A stretch of 64,000 nucleotides of DNA from an uncultured Deferribacteraceae bacterium (GCA_947313855.1 CAMZNS010000004.1:6744-70743), one strand, 5' to 3'. Positions 8,654-17,543 are shown, counted from the first letter of the stretch. Program-made: numbers and translations. The notes: a model not told the origin generated them from the sequence alone.

Positions 8654-10465
8654 ATGGGGATACTTACGCCAACACCGATTTCAAGTGGAAAACGTAGACC
8701 TCGCAAGAGCACTGAAGACAGGGGCATAACAACACTACTGTTGTGGGGTTTAGCTGTTGCAGGGATGCTCATGGGGGTCGCACCCGCCTTCGCCGCAAAC
8801 ACTGAGACAAACAATCAGCAAGTAACGGTGCACATTAGCCAAACCAACTCCACCTACAGCGAAATACAGCCGTCAAGCAGAGCCTATGTGGGCAATCGAG
8901 GCACGTTTCAGGCGTACAAACATGGTGACGAAAAGCTGTTCATCGCCATGGACAACATCGCCAACGCAACCCTATTCATTAACGGAAAAGTGGTGAGCCT
9001 CAAAAGTGCCATGGGGGGGAGCAAAGCCAAAAACGTGGGGGGAGGGAGCGTTGGGAGCGTTGGGAGCAAAGCCGATAACAGCAATGACACCACCATTACC
9101 CAAAACCTAACCGCAATAAACATCTCGAAAAATGTTGTTGCAGGAACAAACTTTATCCGTGTGGAAAATATCACATCCGCGGACGAAAGTAGCAACGCCA
9201 CAATAAACATCTACATCCCATACCCCACGTTAAACATTGCAAAACCGAACAGTGGCAAGGGATTCACCCCCGCAAATCTGAAAAAAGTGGACGAAATTAT
9301 CGAAGCCGACATCGAGAACGGATTCCCCGGAGCTGTGTTGGCAATCGTCAAAGATGGTGCCCTAGTCAAACTTTCCGCCTATGGAAACCAACGAACATTC
9401 CTCGACGGGGGGAACACCATGGACACACCCCAACCCATGACCGTCAACACTATGTTTGATATGGCATCGGTCACCAAAGTGTACGCCACAACACTGGCAC
9501 TCATGAAGCTCTCATACGAAGGGAAACTAGATATCAACAAACCCGTCTACTACTACCTCCCCGATTTTGCCAAAAACAACACAGGGAAATTCGACAAACG
9601 AACAGTAACAGTACGAAACCTACTGGAACACTCCGGCGGACTACAACCCGAAATCGTCTTCTTCAACGAAAACAAGGTGCCACCAAACCTGTTCTCACTA
9701 AACAAAAATACAACCAAACGTATTGCTTTGCAGAACGCACCCCTAGTTTACCGACCCGGAACGCAGTACGTCTACAGCGACACAGGCTTCATCATCCTCG
9801 GATTCATCGTGGAAAAGATAACCAACATGCCACTGGACAGCTATGTGGAACAGTACATCTACAAACCCATGGGGCTAAACAGCACCGTGTTCAACCCCCT
9901 AACAAAATCGTTCCGCAAAGAGGAGTTCGCCGCAACAGAGGTGTGGGGCAATACGAGGAAATTCCAACGGAACTTTAACGCAAGCCGAGAGTACGTACTG
10001 CAAGGGGAAGCTCACGACGAAAAAGCATGGTACTCCATGGGCGGAGTCTCAGGACACGCAGGACTATTCTCAAACGCCACAGACCTCGCAATACTCGGAC
10101 AACTCATGATCAACAAAGGGGGGTACGGTGACGTGAAAATCTTCGACGAAAATACCTACAACCTGTTCACAAAATCGCTGGACAACCACTCCGACCAAGG
10201 GCTAGGGTGGCGAAAAAGGGGCTCATGGGAAGAGGATGCCAAAACATGGATGTTTGGGGACTATGCCAGCTACAACACAATTGGACACACAGGATGGGTA
10301 GGGAACGTTGTGCTCGTTGATCCCGAGATGGGGATGAGCATTGTGCTACTCACAAACAAAAAACACACCGATATTGATGAAAACATTGTGTTTGACGGCG
10401 ATAGATTCGAAACAGGACGGTACGGAAGTATTGTGAACAAGGTGTACGAAGCTCTCAGGCAGTGA
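8654..10465 (+). CDS. exported serine beta-lactamase-family protein (penicillin-binding protein/esterase type)
   Basis: This 603-residue protein has a signal peptide (hydrophobic GITTLLLWGLAVAGMLMG, likely cut after AFA). About 165 residues of an N-terminal extension with a short GGGSVGSVGS repeat follow, then a class C beta-lactamase-like catalytic domain. The motifs are S272-x-x-K275 (SVTK), Y374-S-D in place of YxN, and H545-T-G replacing KTG. Such proteins act as DD-peptidases, D-amino-acid amidases or esterases in the periplasm; the precise activity is uncertain. The start at 8654 is preferred over 8645 because AAGGGG sits at the right distance. The C-terminus converges on iclR across a repeat array. 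Confidence 0.85.
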   Translation: MGILTPTPISSGKRRPRKSTEDRGITTLLLWGLAVAGMLMGVAPAFAANTETNNQQVTVHISQTNSTYSEIQPSSRAYVGNRGTFQAYKHGDEKLFIAMDNIANATLFINGKVVSLKSAMGGSKAKNVGGGSVGSVGSKADNSNDTTITQNLTAINISKNVVAGTNFIRVENITSADESSNATINIYIPYPTLNIAKPNSGKGFTPANLKKVDEIIEADIENGFPGAVLAIVKDGALVKLSAYGNQRTFLDGGNTMDTPQPMTVNTMFDMASVTKVYATTLALMKLSYEGKLDINKPVYYYLPDFAKNNTGKFDKRTVTVRNLLEHSGGLQPEIVFFNENKVPPNLFSLNKNTTKRIALQNAPLVYRPGTQYVYSDTGFIILGFIVEKITNMPLDSYVEQYIYKPMGLNSTVFNPLTKSFRKEEFAATEVWGNTRKFQRNFNASREYVLQGEAHDEKAWYSMGGVSGHAGLFSNATDLAILGQLMINKGGYGDVKIFDENTYNLFTKSLDNHSDQGLGWRKRGSWEEDAKTWMFGDYASYNTIGHTGWVGNVVLVDPEMGMSIVLLTNKKHTDIDENIVFDGDRFETGRYGSIVNKVYEALRQ

Positions 10466-10665
10466 TGGGCGACGGGCGATTGTTGCGGGCGTGTTGCACG
10501 GCGGAACCGTGGGCGTGTTGCGGGCGTGTTGCACGGCAGAACCGTGGGCGACGGGCGTGTTGCACGGCAGAACCTTGTCCTTGTGAGCACGGGCAGAACC
10601 GTGGGCGTGTGGCACGGCAGAACCTTGTCCTTGTGAGCACGGGCGGAACCGTGGGCGACGGCGAT
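10466..10665. repeat. convergent-junction tandem array A
   Basis: This GC-rich array fills the gap between two genes pointing at each other. The motif G(C/G)C(A/G)GAACC recurs six times, mostly inside CACGGCAGAACCGTG, which could fold as a 5-bp hairpin. A 50-bp unit containing CTTGTCCTTGTGAGCACGGG is duplicated (AACCTTGTCC at 10571 and 10621). No terminator with a T-run is visible, and no real gene is present although several frames are open. Confidence 0.85.
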
Positions 10666-10669
10666 GACC

Positions 10670-11476
10670 CTAGTATTCGTAGTCGATGCTACTAATATCG
10701 GAAGCGTAGCCGAACTTGCGGGAAATACTGTCACGCATCTCCAAGAGCAGAGGAGCAATCTCCCCCTCAATACGATCGGGGCTGAGCCTATCTTTAGGGG
10801 CGATGATGCTGATTCCCAGTCGAGGTTTGCTCATGAAGTCCACAGCGGCGATACCAACACCACGAACACCCACATGGTACTCTTCGTTATCGATGGCGAA
10901 TCCGATCTCTTTTACCTTAGCGAGTTCTTCATGTAGTTGATTGATATCGGTGATGGTGTTGTCGGTGAGTCGTTGGAATTTTTCGGGGTAGTATGAGTTG
11001 GCGTAGTTGGGGTTGCGGAATGCCAACTGAGCTTTGCCGCAAGATGTGGCATAAGCGGGACGTAGGTTGGCCAAAACGGGGGCAACACGGACTGCTCGAT
11101 TTGTTTCGGAGTAGTTGATGTACACCACAGAGCCTTTGCGTAGGATGCTGACGAAGACGGATTCGTTGAGTTTGTCCCTTAGGGCACGGATTTCGTTTAT
11201 GGTGGTTTTGTTGACATCGAGTTTGTTGGAGTATGCGGTTGAGATTTGGAATGTTTTGACACCTAAGCGGTATTGATCGGAGTAGGGGGAGTATTCCAAG
11301 TAGTCGTAGCGTTCGAGTGTTCGCAGTAATTTTTTGGCACTACTGGGGGTGATATTTAGTTTTCGGATGATGTCAGTGGTATTGGTTACGGGTTTTTCGT
11401 TGGCGACATAATTCATAATATCCAGCGCACGTTGTATACTTTTGATGGTATAGTTTGTTTTGCTTTGTTTTTTCAT
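10670..11476 (-). CDS. IclR-family transcriptional regulator
   Basis: This 268-residue protein has an N-terminal winged helix-turn-helix (SIQRALDIMNYVANEKPVTNTTDIIRKLNITPSSAKKLLRTLERYDYLEYS) followed by the IclR effector-binding domain (RPAYATSCGKAQLAF; GVAAVDF-like GVGIAAVDF). IclR proteins bind small metabolites and usually control adjacent catabolic or transport genes. Here no such gene is adjacent, so its target is unknown. AGGGGAA precedes the start. Its promoter carries an AT-rich palindrome, consistent with self-regulation. Confidence 0.92.
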   Translation of the reverse strand: MKKQSKTNYTIKSIQRALDIMNYVANEKPVTNTTDIIRKLNITPSSAKKLLRTLERYDYLEYSPYSDQYRLGVKTFQISTAYSNKLDVNKTTINEIRALRDKLNESVFVSILRKGSVVYINYSETNRAVRVAPVLANLRPAYATSCGKAQLAFRNPNYANSYYPEKFQRLTDNTITDINQLHEELAKVKEIGFAIDNEEYHVGVRGVGIAAVDFMSKPRLGISIIAPKDRLSPDRIEGEIAPLLLEMRDSISRKFGYASDISSIDYEY

Positions 11477-11527
11477 ATGTGGCGTTCCCCTGCAGTATTT
11501 TTAAAACACATTAGATACATTTCTTGC

Positions 11528-11556
11528 ATTATAACACATGTTCAATAATTATTCAA
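11528..11556 (-). promoter_or_regulatory. iclR promoter with overlapping palindrome
   Basis: Read on the minus strand: TTGAAT (11556-11551), a 17-base spacer, then TATAAT (11533-11528) with an extended -10 TG. The spacer overlaps the palindromic core AATAATTATT (top strand 11544-11553), a good place for an autoregulatory operator. The rest of the 212-base gap to the rhodanese gene shows nothing else I can support. Confidence 0.7.
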
Positions 11557-11688
11557 ATATTTTCGCAGACAGATGTGAAACAGACTTTTTCCCTGATGGC
11601 GAATACCACAGTGTTTGAGCTCTGCTTAAAAGGATATTCCGACGAAGATAAAAAATATACTTAGGTTAATTATTGGCGGCGTCTGGGC

Positions 11689-12156
11689 TCAGAATAGGGG
11701 GCGTTCGTTGAGGTTGTCGCTAGGATTGCTAGTATCGATGGGGTAGCCGAGGCGTAACCATTCGTCGAAACCGTTTTCGAGGTAGTGGATGTTGCGAAAA
11801 CCGCTATTAGTCAGGTACAGGGAGTAGGAGGCGGCTTTGGAGCCGTTTTGGCAATAAATATGGTAGTTTTTGTCACGGGGGAGTGAGTCCATGAGGGCTT
11901 TCATTCGGCTGCTGGAGATATCGATATTGGTGGCACTAGGGATGCAGCCGAGGCGATAGTCTTTGGCACTGCGAATATCGATGATGACAGAGTTTGGATC
12001 GGCGGCATCCCGTTGTGTGGACAGCATAAACTGCTTGCTGCTTAGGGGGAACGACCGCTGTTTGCGGGTAAAGCCACCACGGAAAAATATGAAGTATATG
12101 AGTGCTAAGGATCCAACAATAAAGTAGATTTTGAGAAAGTTGCCGTCAAAGTTCAT
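11689..12156 (-). CDS. membrane-anchored rhodanese-domain protein (third of three)
   Basis: This 155-residue protein has an N-terminal membrane segment (FLKIYFIVGSLALIYFIFF) and one rhodanese domain, probably facing outward. The active-site loop is CQNGSKA: it keeps the catalytic Cys but has Lys where most sulfurtransferases have Arg. A conserved IDIRSAKDYRLGCIPSATNI stretch and the closing GFDEWLRLGYPI are present. The start at 12156 is set by GGAGG 8 bases upstream; the frame stays open 30 bases further. It is the last gene of a probable operon with two other rhodaneses. Confidence 0.88.
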   Translation of the reverse strand: MNFDGNFLKIYFIVGSLALIYFIFFRGGFTRKQRSFPLSSKQFMLSTQRDAADPNSVIIDIRSAKDYRLGCIPSATNIDISSSRMKALMDSLPRDKNYHIYCQNGSKAASYSLYLTNSGFRNIHYLENGFDEWLRLGYPIDTSNPSDNLNERPLF

Positions 12157-12220
12157 AACAGTGCCTCCATGAGTGGTATCTATCACGCACCTCGCCTAAG
12201 GTTGCAGGAGTATGAGGGGG

Positions 12221-12703
12221 TTACTTATATTTAATTACAGGCAGTCCTGATCTTTTCCAATTGAGGATACCGCCGGAAGATAGGTATGCGTGTTCGAAAC
12301 CAAGATTACGGGCGATGGCAACAGCCTTTGTGGCACGGTTTTGTGTGCGACATATGAATATGTAGGTTTTGTTTGGGTCGAGTGCTTTGATTTCGTCGGC
12401 GAAGTTGTTTTCGGAAATGGGGAGGAGTTTGCACCCTTCAGCGTGCCCTGAGGAGTATTCCATGGGGGTACGAACATCGATGCAGACAACTTCATTGCTT
12501 GCGATGAGGTTGTAGGTTTCTTGTGGGGTAAATCCTAGGTTATCCTTGGGTATGGCACCGGTGGTGGTGTTTGTTGCTGTGTTTGTTGTGGTATCGGTTT
12601 CGGTGCTGTTCGTTTTCTTGGATGATGTTGTGTAGATTACTGCAGTTATTGCCATTATGGTGAGTATTATCAGGAGGATAGGTTTGTTTTTTTTGTTTGC
12701 CAT
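12221..12703 (-). CDS. membrane-anchored rhodanese-domain protein (second of three)
   Basis: This 160-residue protein has a lysine-rich N-terminus, a membrane segment (PILLIILTIMAITAVIYTT), a Thr/Asn-rich linker of about 25 residues (TETDTTTNTATNTTTG), and a rhodanese domain with CIDVRTPMEYSSGHAEGCKLLP and active-site loop CRTQNRA (Cys and Arg kept). The domain is probably outside the inner membrane. The linker length suggests that the domain is held away from the membrane. It lies 64 bases upstream of the third copy. Confidence 0.9.
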   Translation of the reverse strand: MANKKNKPILLIILTIMAITAVIYTTSSKKTNSTETDTTTNTATNTTTGAIPKDNLGFTPQETYNLIASNEVVCIDVRTPMEYSSGHAEGCKLLPISENNFADEIKALDPNKTYIFICRTQNRATKAVAIARNLGFEHAYLSSGGILNWKRSGLPVIKYK

Positions 12704-12809
12704 ATGTTGAGCACCTGTTTATTTATTGGAGATGTGTGGGAGCAGGTTTTGTTTCTGCCCCCACTATTTTCGTGTTCACTGTGTTGCGTTCACTGTGTTG
12801 CGGTGATTG

Positions 12810-13142
12810 TTAGCCTTTTACGGGTAGTCCGCTTCTTGCCCAGTTTGAGATACCGCCTTGGATGTTGTAGATGTTTGTGAATCCGAGTTCTTTTGCGATA
12901 CCGAGGGCACGTTTGGATCTCATTCCGCTAGCACAGAGGAATAGGTAGGTTTTATTTTTGTCGAGTTTGCCTAGTTCAGTGTTGAAGTTGCTTTCGTTTA
13001 GGCAGATTAGTTTTGCTCCTTGCACACTTGCTCCGGCGTGTTCTTCGCGACTACGCACGTCGATACAGATTGCACCGTCTTCCTGCATTTTTTTGAGTGC
13101 CTCACTTGGTGAGATGTTCGTACTGTTCCCTTTGAAAAACAT
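12810..13142 (-). CDS. cytoplasmic rhodanese-domain protein (first of three)
   Basis: This 110-residue soluble single-domain rhodanese has no signal peptide. It shows CIDVRSREEHAGASVQGAKLICL, the active-site loop CASGMRSKRA, and GGISNWARSGLPV at the end, matching PspE/GlpE-like sulfurtransferases. These move sulfane sulfur from thiosulfate or persulfides to acceptors. It is closest in sequence to the second copy; both share the N-K-T-Y-(L/I)-F segment and RSGLPV, so they look like duplicates. It lies 50 bases downstream of the LpoA-like gene. Confidence 0.92.
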   Translation of the reverse strand: MFFKGNSTNISPSEALKKMQEDGAICIDVRSREEHAGASVQGAKLICLNESNFNTELGKLDKNKTYLFLCASGMRSKRALGIAKELGFTNIYNIQGGISNWARSGLPVKG

Positions 13143-13192
13143 TAGTTTTCCTCCATAAAGTTTTATAGTTTTGTATTTTATAGTTTATTTTT

Positions 13193-14626
13193 TTAATAAA
13201 GTATACGTTCTATTTTGTTGCGACTTTGAATTTTGTAGACGCCGAGTGTGTTTGCGGCGTAGTTGAAGTCGGCACCTTCGATACTGTAGAAGAAGTTGGG
13301 TATTTTGTCGTTAGGGGCACCATGGATGTACCACTGCGTAAATTTGACAACGTCGTCGCCGAGTAGTGATAGTGAGGTTGGTTCTTGGTGGTAGAACAGT
13401 TTGTATCCTTTGGCGAAGTTACTGTATTGTTTGTTGTTGATGGCGAGTAGTGGTGTGTAGATGGAGCTTTTTATGAAGTAGTTGATGTTGTTTCTGTCGA
13501 GGTATGTTGGTGGTAGGAGGTCTGTGATGTAGTAGTTTGCCTGTTCGTCGCCATCATTGATGTTGTATCGTGCGTATGGTGCGAAGGTTGATATTTCGGT
13601 GGATGATCCTAGTGCGAGTGTTACGTATGGTGTGTCTTTGCGAGCTGTTCGGTATCGTATGAAGCGTTGTTGCATCCCTGGCGAGTTGTAGTTGAGTACG
13701 GCAACGTTGACGCCTTGGTTTTCGAAGAATGTTTTGGCGATATTGGCTGATTGTGAGTAGTTGTCGGAGACGCCGATGAGTAGGTGATCAATCCCTTGTA
13801 GTGAGATCTGGTAGAGTGCTTGTGTGATAATTTTGTTTCTGTCGGAGAAGAATTTGTATTGGTTGCCGTAAATGATCATGCGGTATTCGTCGGGGATGAG
13901 TATGACTCGTGTTTTCAGGTTGTTACGCAAGTTGTTTGTGGGTTGTACTTGGTAGCTGAGGTTGAGTGTGTTGATGGTAGCGAAGAGTCCGTAGACCATT
14001 TCGGAGCCGATCTGGTTTTCGGGTATTTCGATGATAATTGGGTTGGTGCTGTTGGTATCGATGTTGGTTTTGAGGTTGTTGACGATGGATGTGGGTTCGT
14101 TGAGTTTGACGAGGTAGCAGGCGTTGTATCCTTGTGCGAAGGGGTAGAGTCGTTCTCGTAGGCAGTAGTTGTGTACGACTCTGTTGAAGGTAACGGCGTT
14201 TTGGAAGGCGTGAATATTTGTTGTTTGTGTGTTGGCTTGGTCAAGATCCCCTTTGGCGATGAGTAGGTCGTAGTACCAGAGTTGTCCGTAGATTTGCATG
14301 GATGGTGAGAGGTTTGGTGAGTTGTAGTTGGAGCTGAGGATTTTCTCACTTTTGCTGATTTCGCCGGATTCCAGAAGGTATTTGCCGAGTATGAGGTTGG
14401 CTTCAGCTTTAACGGTGCTGTTGGTTGATTTTGCGTACCGATTGAGCAGGATAATGTCGGATGGGTTAGGTCGTTTGGTGGCGTAGTATTCGGCGTAAAA
14501 GGCTGTTGTTGGTTGGATATTGTCGCCTTGTGAGACTACTCCAGAGCAGGAGATCAGTGTGGTGCTAACGATTGATAATGCAATAAGTACGCTGAATAGG
14601 TGTTTCAACCCGTTGAAGGTGTGCAT
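13193..14626 (-). CDS. LpoA-like (LppC) lipoprotein, candidate penicillin-binding protein activator
   Basis: This 477-residue lipoprotein has the signal and lipobox LISC27. The N-terminal half is helical and repeat-like, consistent with TPRs (ANLILGKYLLESGEISKSEKIL). The C-terminal half resembles a type 1 periplasmic-binding fold: segments such as GIDHLLIGVSDNYSQSANIAKTFFENQGVNVAVL, then ADFNYAANTLGVYKI at the end. This architecture matches LpoA/LppC proteins, which activate peptidoglycan synthases from the outer membrane in Gammaproteobacteria. Applying that role here is inference. AGAGGA precedes the ATG. Its start overlaps the end of rsmG by 62 bases. Confidence 0.65.
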   Translation of the reverse strand: MHTFNGLKHLFSVLIALSIVSTTLISCSGVVSQGDNIQPTTAFYAEYYATKRPNPSDIILLNRYAKSTNSTVKAEANLILGKYLLESGEISKSEKILSSNYNSPNLSPSMQIYGQLWYYDLLIAKGDLDQANTQTTNIHAFQNAVTFNRVVHNYCLRERLYPFAQGYNACYLVKLNEPTSIVNNLKTNIDTNSTNPIIIEIPENQIGSEMVYGLFATINTLNLSYQVQPTNNLRNNLKTRVILIPDEYRMIIYGNQYKFFSDRNKIITQALYQISLQGIDHLLIGVSDNYSQSANIAKTFFENQGVNVAVLNYNSPGMQQRFIRYRTARKDTPYVTLALGSSTEISTFAPYARYNINDGDEQANYYITDLLPPTYLDRNNINYFIKSSIYTPLLAINNKQYSNFAKGYKLFYHQEPTSLSLLGDDVVKFTQWYIHGAPNDKIPNFFYSIEGADFNYAANTLGVYKIQSRNKIERILY

Positions 14627-15167
14627 TTAATCCTCTCTTGGTCATGAGCTTGCGAGCTAAGACTAGTTCTTCTTCCACGCGTTCCCCTTTGTATAGGAGC
14701 ATTTTGGTGGTTGGCGTCCATAAATCTGACGTTAGTGTTAGCATCTTGTTGACAGGTGCAACACCCCGTGAGGTAATGTAGTCGGTGGCTTTGAGGGTGG
14801 TGTTTTCGATACGGTCGGCGATGACCGTAACATTTTCCAGCTTTAGTGTTGCCACAGCCATTCGTAAAAAGTCGCACTTCTTGCTGATGGATTCAACAAG
14901 GGTAACACTCGCCTGTGGGTTGGTGATGGCAAGGGGTATCCCAGGGAATCCGCCACCGCTACCGATATCGATGATATTGTGGTAGGGTAGTTTGTTGGCT
15001 TCAAAGTAGTACACACTATCGAGGTAGTGTTTGGTATGAAACTCAGCTTTGTTTTTGATGGCGGTGAGGTTGAGTGTTGCTTGTGAGTGTAGGTCGTACA
15101 GGGTGTTAAGCTGTTGTTGTTGACGCTGACTCAGTGAGCTCCACCATTGCTCGTAACTATACATCAT
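14565..15167 (-). CDS. rsmG: 16S rRNA (guanine527-N7)-methyltransferase RsmG
   Basis: RsmG (GidB) methylates G527 of 16S rRNA using S-adenosylmethionine. The protein has NLTAIKN-type entry, the SAM-binding IIDIGSGGGFPGIPLAI, VTLVESISKKCDFL and the catalytic-side SRGVAP, as in the family. The length, 200 residues, is normal. The start is uncertain: an ATG-ATG pair lies at 15167/15164 without a clear ribosome binding site, and the frame stays open to 15203. It is the first gene of the minus-strand run leading to the rhodaneses. Confidence 0.93.
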   Translation of the reverse strand: MMYSYEQWWSSLSQRQQQQLNTLYDLHSQATLNLTAIKNKAEFHTKHYLDSVYYFEANKLPYHNIIDIGSGGGFPGIPLAITNPQASVTLVESISKKCDFLRMAVATLKLENVTVIADRIENTTLKATDYITSRGVAPVNKMLTLTSDLWTPTTKMLLYKGERVEEELVLARKLMTKRGLNAHLQRVETPIQRTYCIINR

Positions 15168-15235
15168 TTCAGAAGTATAACCTATTTTCAACCAAAAACA
15201 CAAGGCTAATAAAATTATAATTGTAAGTTATGGTG

Positions 15236-15265
15236 TTGATCGGTTGTGGGGTTTTGCTTTACAAT
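15236..15265 (+). promoter_or_regulatory. promoter for the znuACB operon
   Basis: TTGATC (15236-15241), an 18-base spacer and TACAAT (15260-15265) lie 85 bases before znuA. A Zur-type operator would be expected here, and the AT-rich stretch at 15209-15230 is a candidate site, but I could not confirm a palindrome. Confidence 0.55.
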
Positions 15266-15350
15266 GCTTGACGAGCGTGGTAGAGTATGTTCCTTGGGAG
15301 TATGGTTGCGAACGCCACCGCTCTGAGGGAGATATTAGGGAGATATTAGT

Positions 15351-16382
15351 ATGGTAAATATTCGTAGGATAGTTTCTGTTCCACTTTTTGCAATCGTAAT
15401 GCTAGCACTACCGTTGTTGGTGGCATGCGAGAAGAGATCAGCCCCACAGGTGAATGAGACCTTTGCTATTGTTGGCGAGGTTCAACCCATATGCTACTAT
15501 GTGGACGTCATCATCGGTGCCAAGGTGTGCACCCCTTTGTTCCCCCCCACTGTGTCCCCTGAGGTGTATGAGCTCAAAGCGTCCGACTTGGCTCTGCTGA
15601 ACCAGAACGTAACCCTGTTCTACTACATATCCACACTGGGCAACGAAGTTACCATAGACAAGCTGAAAGCATCCTACCCCGACATCGAGTTTGTTGATCT
15701 AGTGGAGGCATACCCGTCCATTGCTGTTGAAACGGCGAGCTGTTTAGTATCGAAGGATGCCATACCATTGGCTGTGTTGGAAGACGATCACGATGCCGAC
15801 CACACAATCGACGACGGACACGATCACGATGCCGACGAATTCCTAGACACCAGCATCGATCCAGCCGTTGGCGAATTCCTCGCACAATCCCATTACCACG
15901 CTAGCGATCCCCATTTGTGGTTGTCCCTTTCGCGTGGAGATCAGATTGTGGCATCCGTTAGTGAGGCGTTGCGACGCACCTACCCGTTTTTGGCAACAAC
16001 AATCGATGCCAACAGCGACAGGTTATCATTGGAGATGGAGTACAAGTATGAAGAGGTGTTGCGACGTATTGCCGACTCAGGTATTCGGGGGTTCGCACTC
16101 TACCACCCATCGTTGAACTACTACGCCGACGACTACAATATCTGCTACCTTGCTCTAGAAGACATGGGGAAATCACCAGTGCCACAAACAGTGAAAAAGA
16201 TTATCGAAATGTCGGAAGATCTGTCGGTAAAAACAGTATTTGTGCAGAAAGGGTTCCCCCAGCGAGACCTCGACACCCTCTCAGACGCAATTAACGCACA
16301 CCTAACACCATTCGATCCCATGGGGTATGACGTAATAGAAACAATCGACAACATCACCAACAGTCTCATAAAAAATAAGTAG
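15351..16382 (+). CDS. znuA: zinc ABC transporter, substrate-binding lipoprotein ZnuA
   Basis: This 343-residue cluster A-I (TroA/ZnuA) binding protein captures Zn2+ or Mn2+ outside the inner membrane. It has a lipobox LLVAC26, metal-ligand regions DPHLWLS and ALYHPSLNYYADDYN, and the His/Asp-rich flexible loop typical of zinc rather than manganese binders (DDHDADHTIDDGHDHDAD, about residues 145-165). The conserved FVQKGFP segment near the C-terminus fits the family. It heads a three-gene operon with the ATPase and permease. Confidence 0.9.
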   Translation: MVNIRRIVSVPLFAIVMLALPLLVACEKRSAPQVNETFAIVGEVQPICYYVDVIIGAKVCTPLFPPTVSPEVYELKASDLALLNQNVTLFYYISTLGNEVTIDKLKASYPDIEFVDLVEAYPSIAVETASCLVSKDAIPLAVLEDDHDADHTIDDGHDHDADEFLDTSIDPAVGEFLAQSHYHASDPHLWLSLSRGDQIVASVSEALRRTYPFLATTIDANSDRLSLEMEYKYEEVLRRIADSGIRGFALYHPSLNYYADDYNICYLALEDMGKSPVPQTVKKIIEMSEDLSVKTVFVQKGFPQRDLDTLSDAINAHLTPFDPMGYDVIETIDNITNSLIKNK

Positions 16383-16433
16383 TGCTGTACGGCAACCAAA
16401 AACGGTGAAAAATAAATAACGGTGAGCATGGGT

Positions 16434-17543
16434 ATGGATAGCAACGTTTTGCTAGAACTAAATGGCGTGGACTACAGCTACCACACAGACAAAAGTGGCA
16501 ACTCCAAAGTGCTAGACAGTATCTCCATGACTATCCTCAAAGGGGACATGGTTGCCCTCGTTGGACCAAACGGCGGTGGCAAAACCACCCTAGTCAAAAT
16601 TATCCTCGGAATACTCAATCCGCAAAAAGGCTCCATTGCAGTCAACATGGACAGGAAAAAGATAAGCTACGTACCGCAGTACTTCTACAGCGGACGCGAC
16701 TACCCCCTAAGTGCCATGCAAGCAGTACTCATGGGCATGGGGAAGGGGCACAGAATCTACACAAGGGCAAACAAAACCCAAGCCATGGAGGTTCTCGCCA
16801 AGTTCGGCGTCGACCATGTGGCAAACAGACGGGTGGGAACACTCTCCCCAGGGCAACTGCAGAAGGTTATCATCGCCCGAGCGGTCATGAACAAACCGGA
16901 ACTCATCGTTATGGACGAACCCCTCTCCGGCATCGACGAAAGTGGTCAAGGGGAGATTTACGCACATCTGGACACACTCAACAGGGAGGGCACAGCCATT
17001 GTTGCCGTAACTCACGACCTGTACGCTGTACCAAAATATTTTCAGACAATTGCGTGTATCAAAAAAACACTGCACTTCCATGGTCATAGTAGCAATATGG
17101 ATGAAGTTGCGAAAGTCATCTACGGAAGCACGGGCACAAGTACCACGGGCACAAGTACCACGGGCATATCTACCGATTATCAGCGTTTGGTTCATGTTCA
17201 TAGTAGCGGTTTGCCTGTGAGGGTTTTGGACTGCCACGAGTGTCGCCACAATCAAAGTCGTAGTCAAAGTCGTAGCCAAAATCGTCAGGGTGATGCTGGC
17301 GACACGTCCCCCTCTGCCCATACGGCACGTGGTCATGACCGCGTGCACGACCATGACCACGTGCATGACCGCGTGCACGACCATGACCACGTGCATGACC
17401 GCGTGCACGACCGCCACGACCGCGTGCACGACCACGACCGCGTGCACGACCACGACCATGACCGCGTGCACGACCGCCATGACCGCGTGCACGACCATGA
17501 CCACGTGCATGACCGCGTGCACGACCGCCATCCCCATGATTAG
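16434..17543 (+). CDS. znuC: zinc ABC transporter ATPase ZnuC with long His/Asp-rich tail
   Basis: Residues 1 to about 230 form a normal ABC ATPase: Walker A GPNGGGKTT, signature LSPGQLQ, Walker B LIVMDEPLSGID and the switch His in AVTHD. ZnuC proteins usually end near residue 250. This one continues through a Ser/Gln/Arg-rich stretch into a 70-residue tail (about residues 300-369) built from VHDHDH, VHDRVHD and DRHD repeats. I count 25 His in those 70 residues. The tail is coded by a tandem array of GTGCACGACC-type units (17331-17532). The start at 16434 is set by GGTGAG; 16428 is also possible. The tail probably binds metal in the cytoplasm. Confidence 0.92.
   Translation: MDSNVLLELNGVDYSYHTDKSGNSKVLDSISMTILKGDMVALVGPNGGGKTTLVKIILGILNPQKGSIAVNMDRKKISYVPQYFYSGRDYPLSAMQAVLMGMGKGHRIYTRANKTQAMEVLAKFGVDHVANRRVGTLSPGQLQKVIIARAVMNKPELIVMDEPLSGIDESGQGEIYAHLDTLNREGTAIVAVTHDLYAVPKYFQTIACIKKTLHFHGHSSNMDEVAKVIYGSTGTSTTGTSTTGISTDYQRLVHVHSSGLPVRVLDCHECRHNQSRSQSRSQNRQGDAGDTSPSAHTARGHDRVHDHDHVHDRVHDHDHVHDRVHDRHDRVHDHDRVHDHDHDRVHDRHDRVHDHDHVHDRVHDRHPHD
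17331..17532 (+). repeat. in-frame tandem array coding the ZnuC His/Asp tail
   Basis: Units of 9-15 bases built from CGTGCACGAC, CATGACCAC and CGCCACGAC repeat without a stop in the znuC frame and run to nearly the end of the gene. Other frames and the opposite strand are open too, as expected when unit lengths are multiples of three. Confidence 0.9.

Noticed and set aside
10466-10665. Open frames in several directions within the convergent repeat arrays (also at 26618-26910 and 48201-48581)
   Set aside because: They come from repeat units without stop codons. The translations are pure repeats, have no ribosome binding sites and resemble no protein. Only the lnt and znuC arrays, which are joined to a gene by frame and ribosome binding site, are taken as coding.
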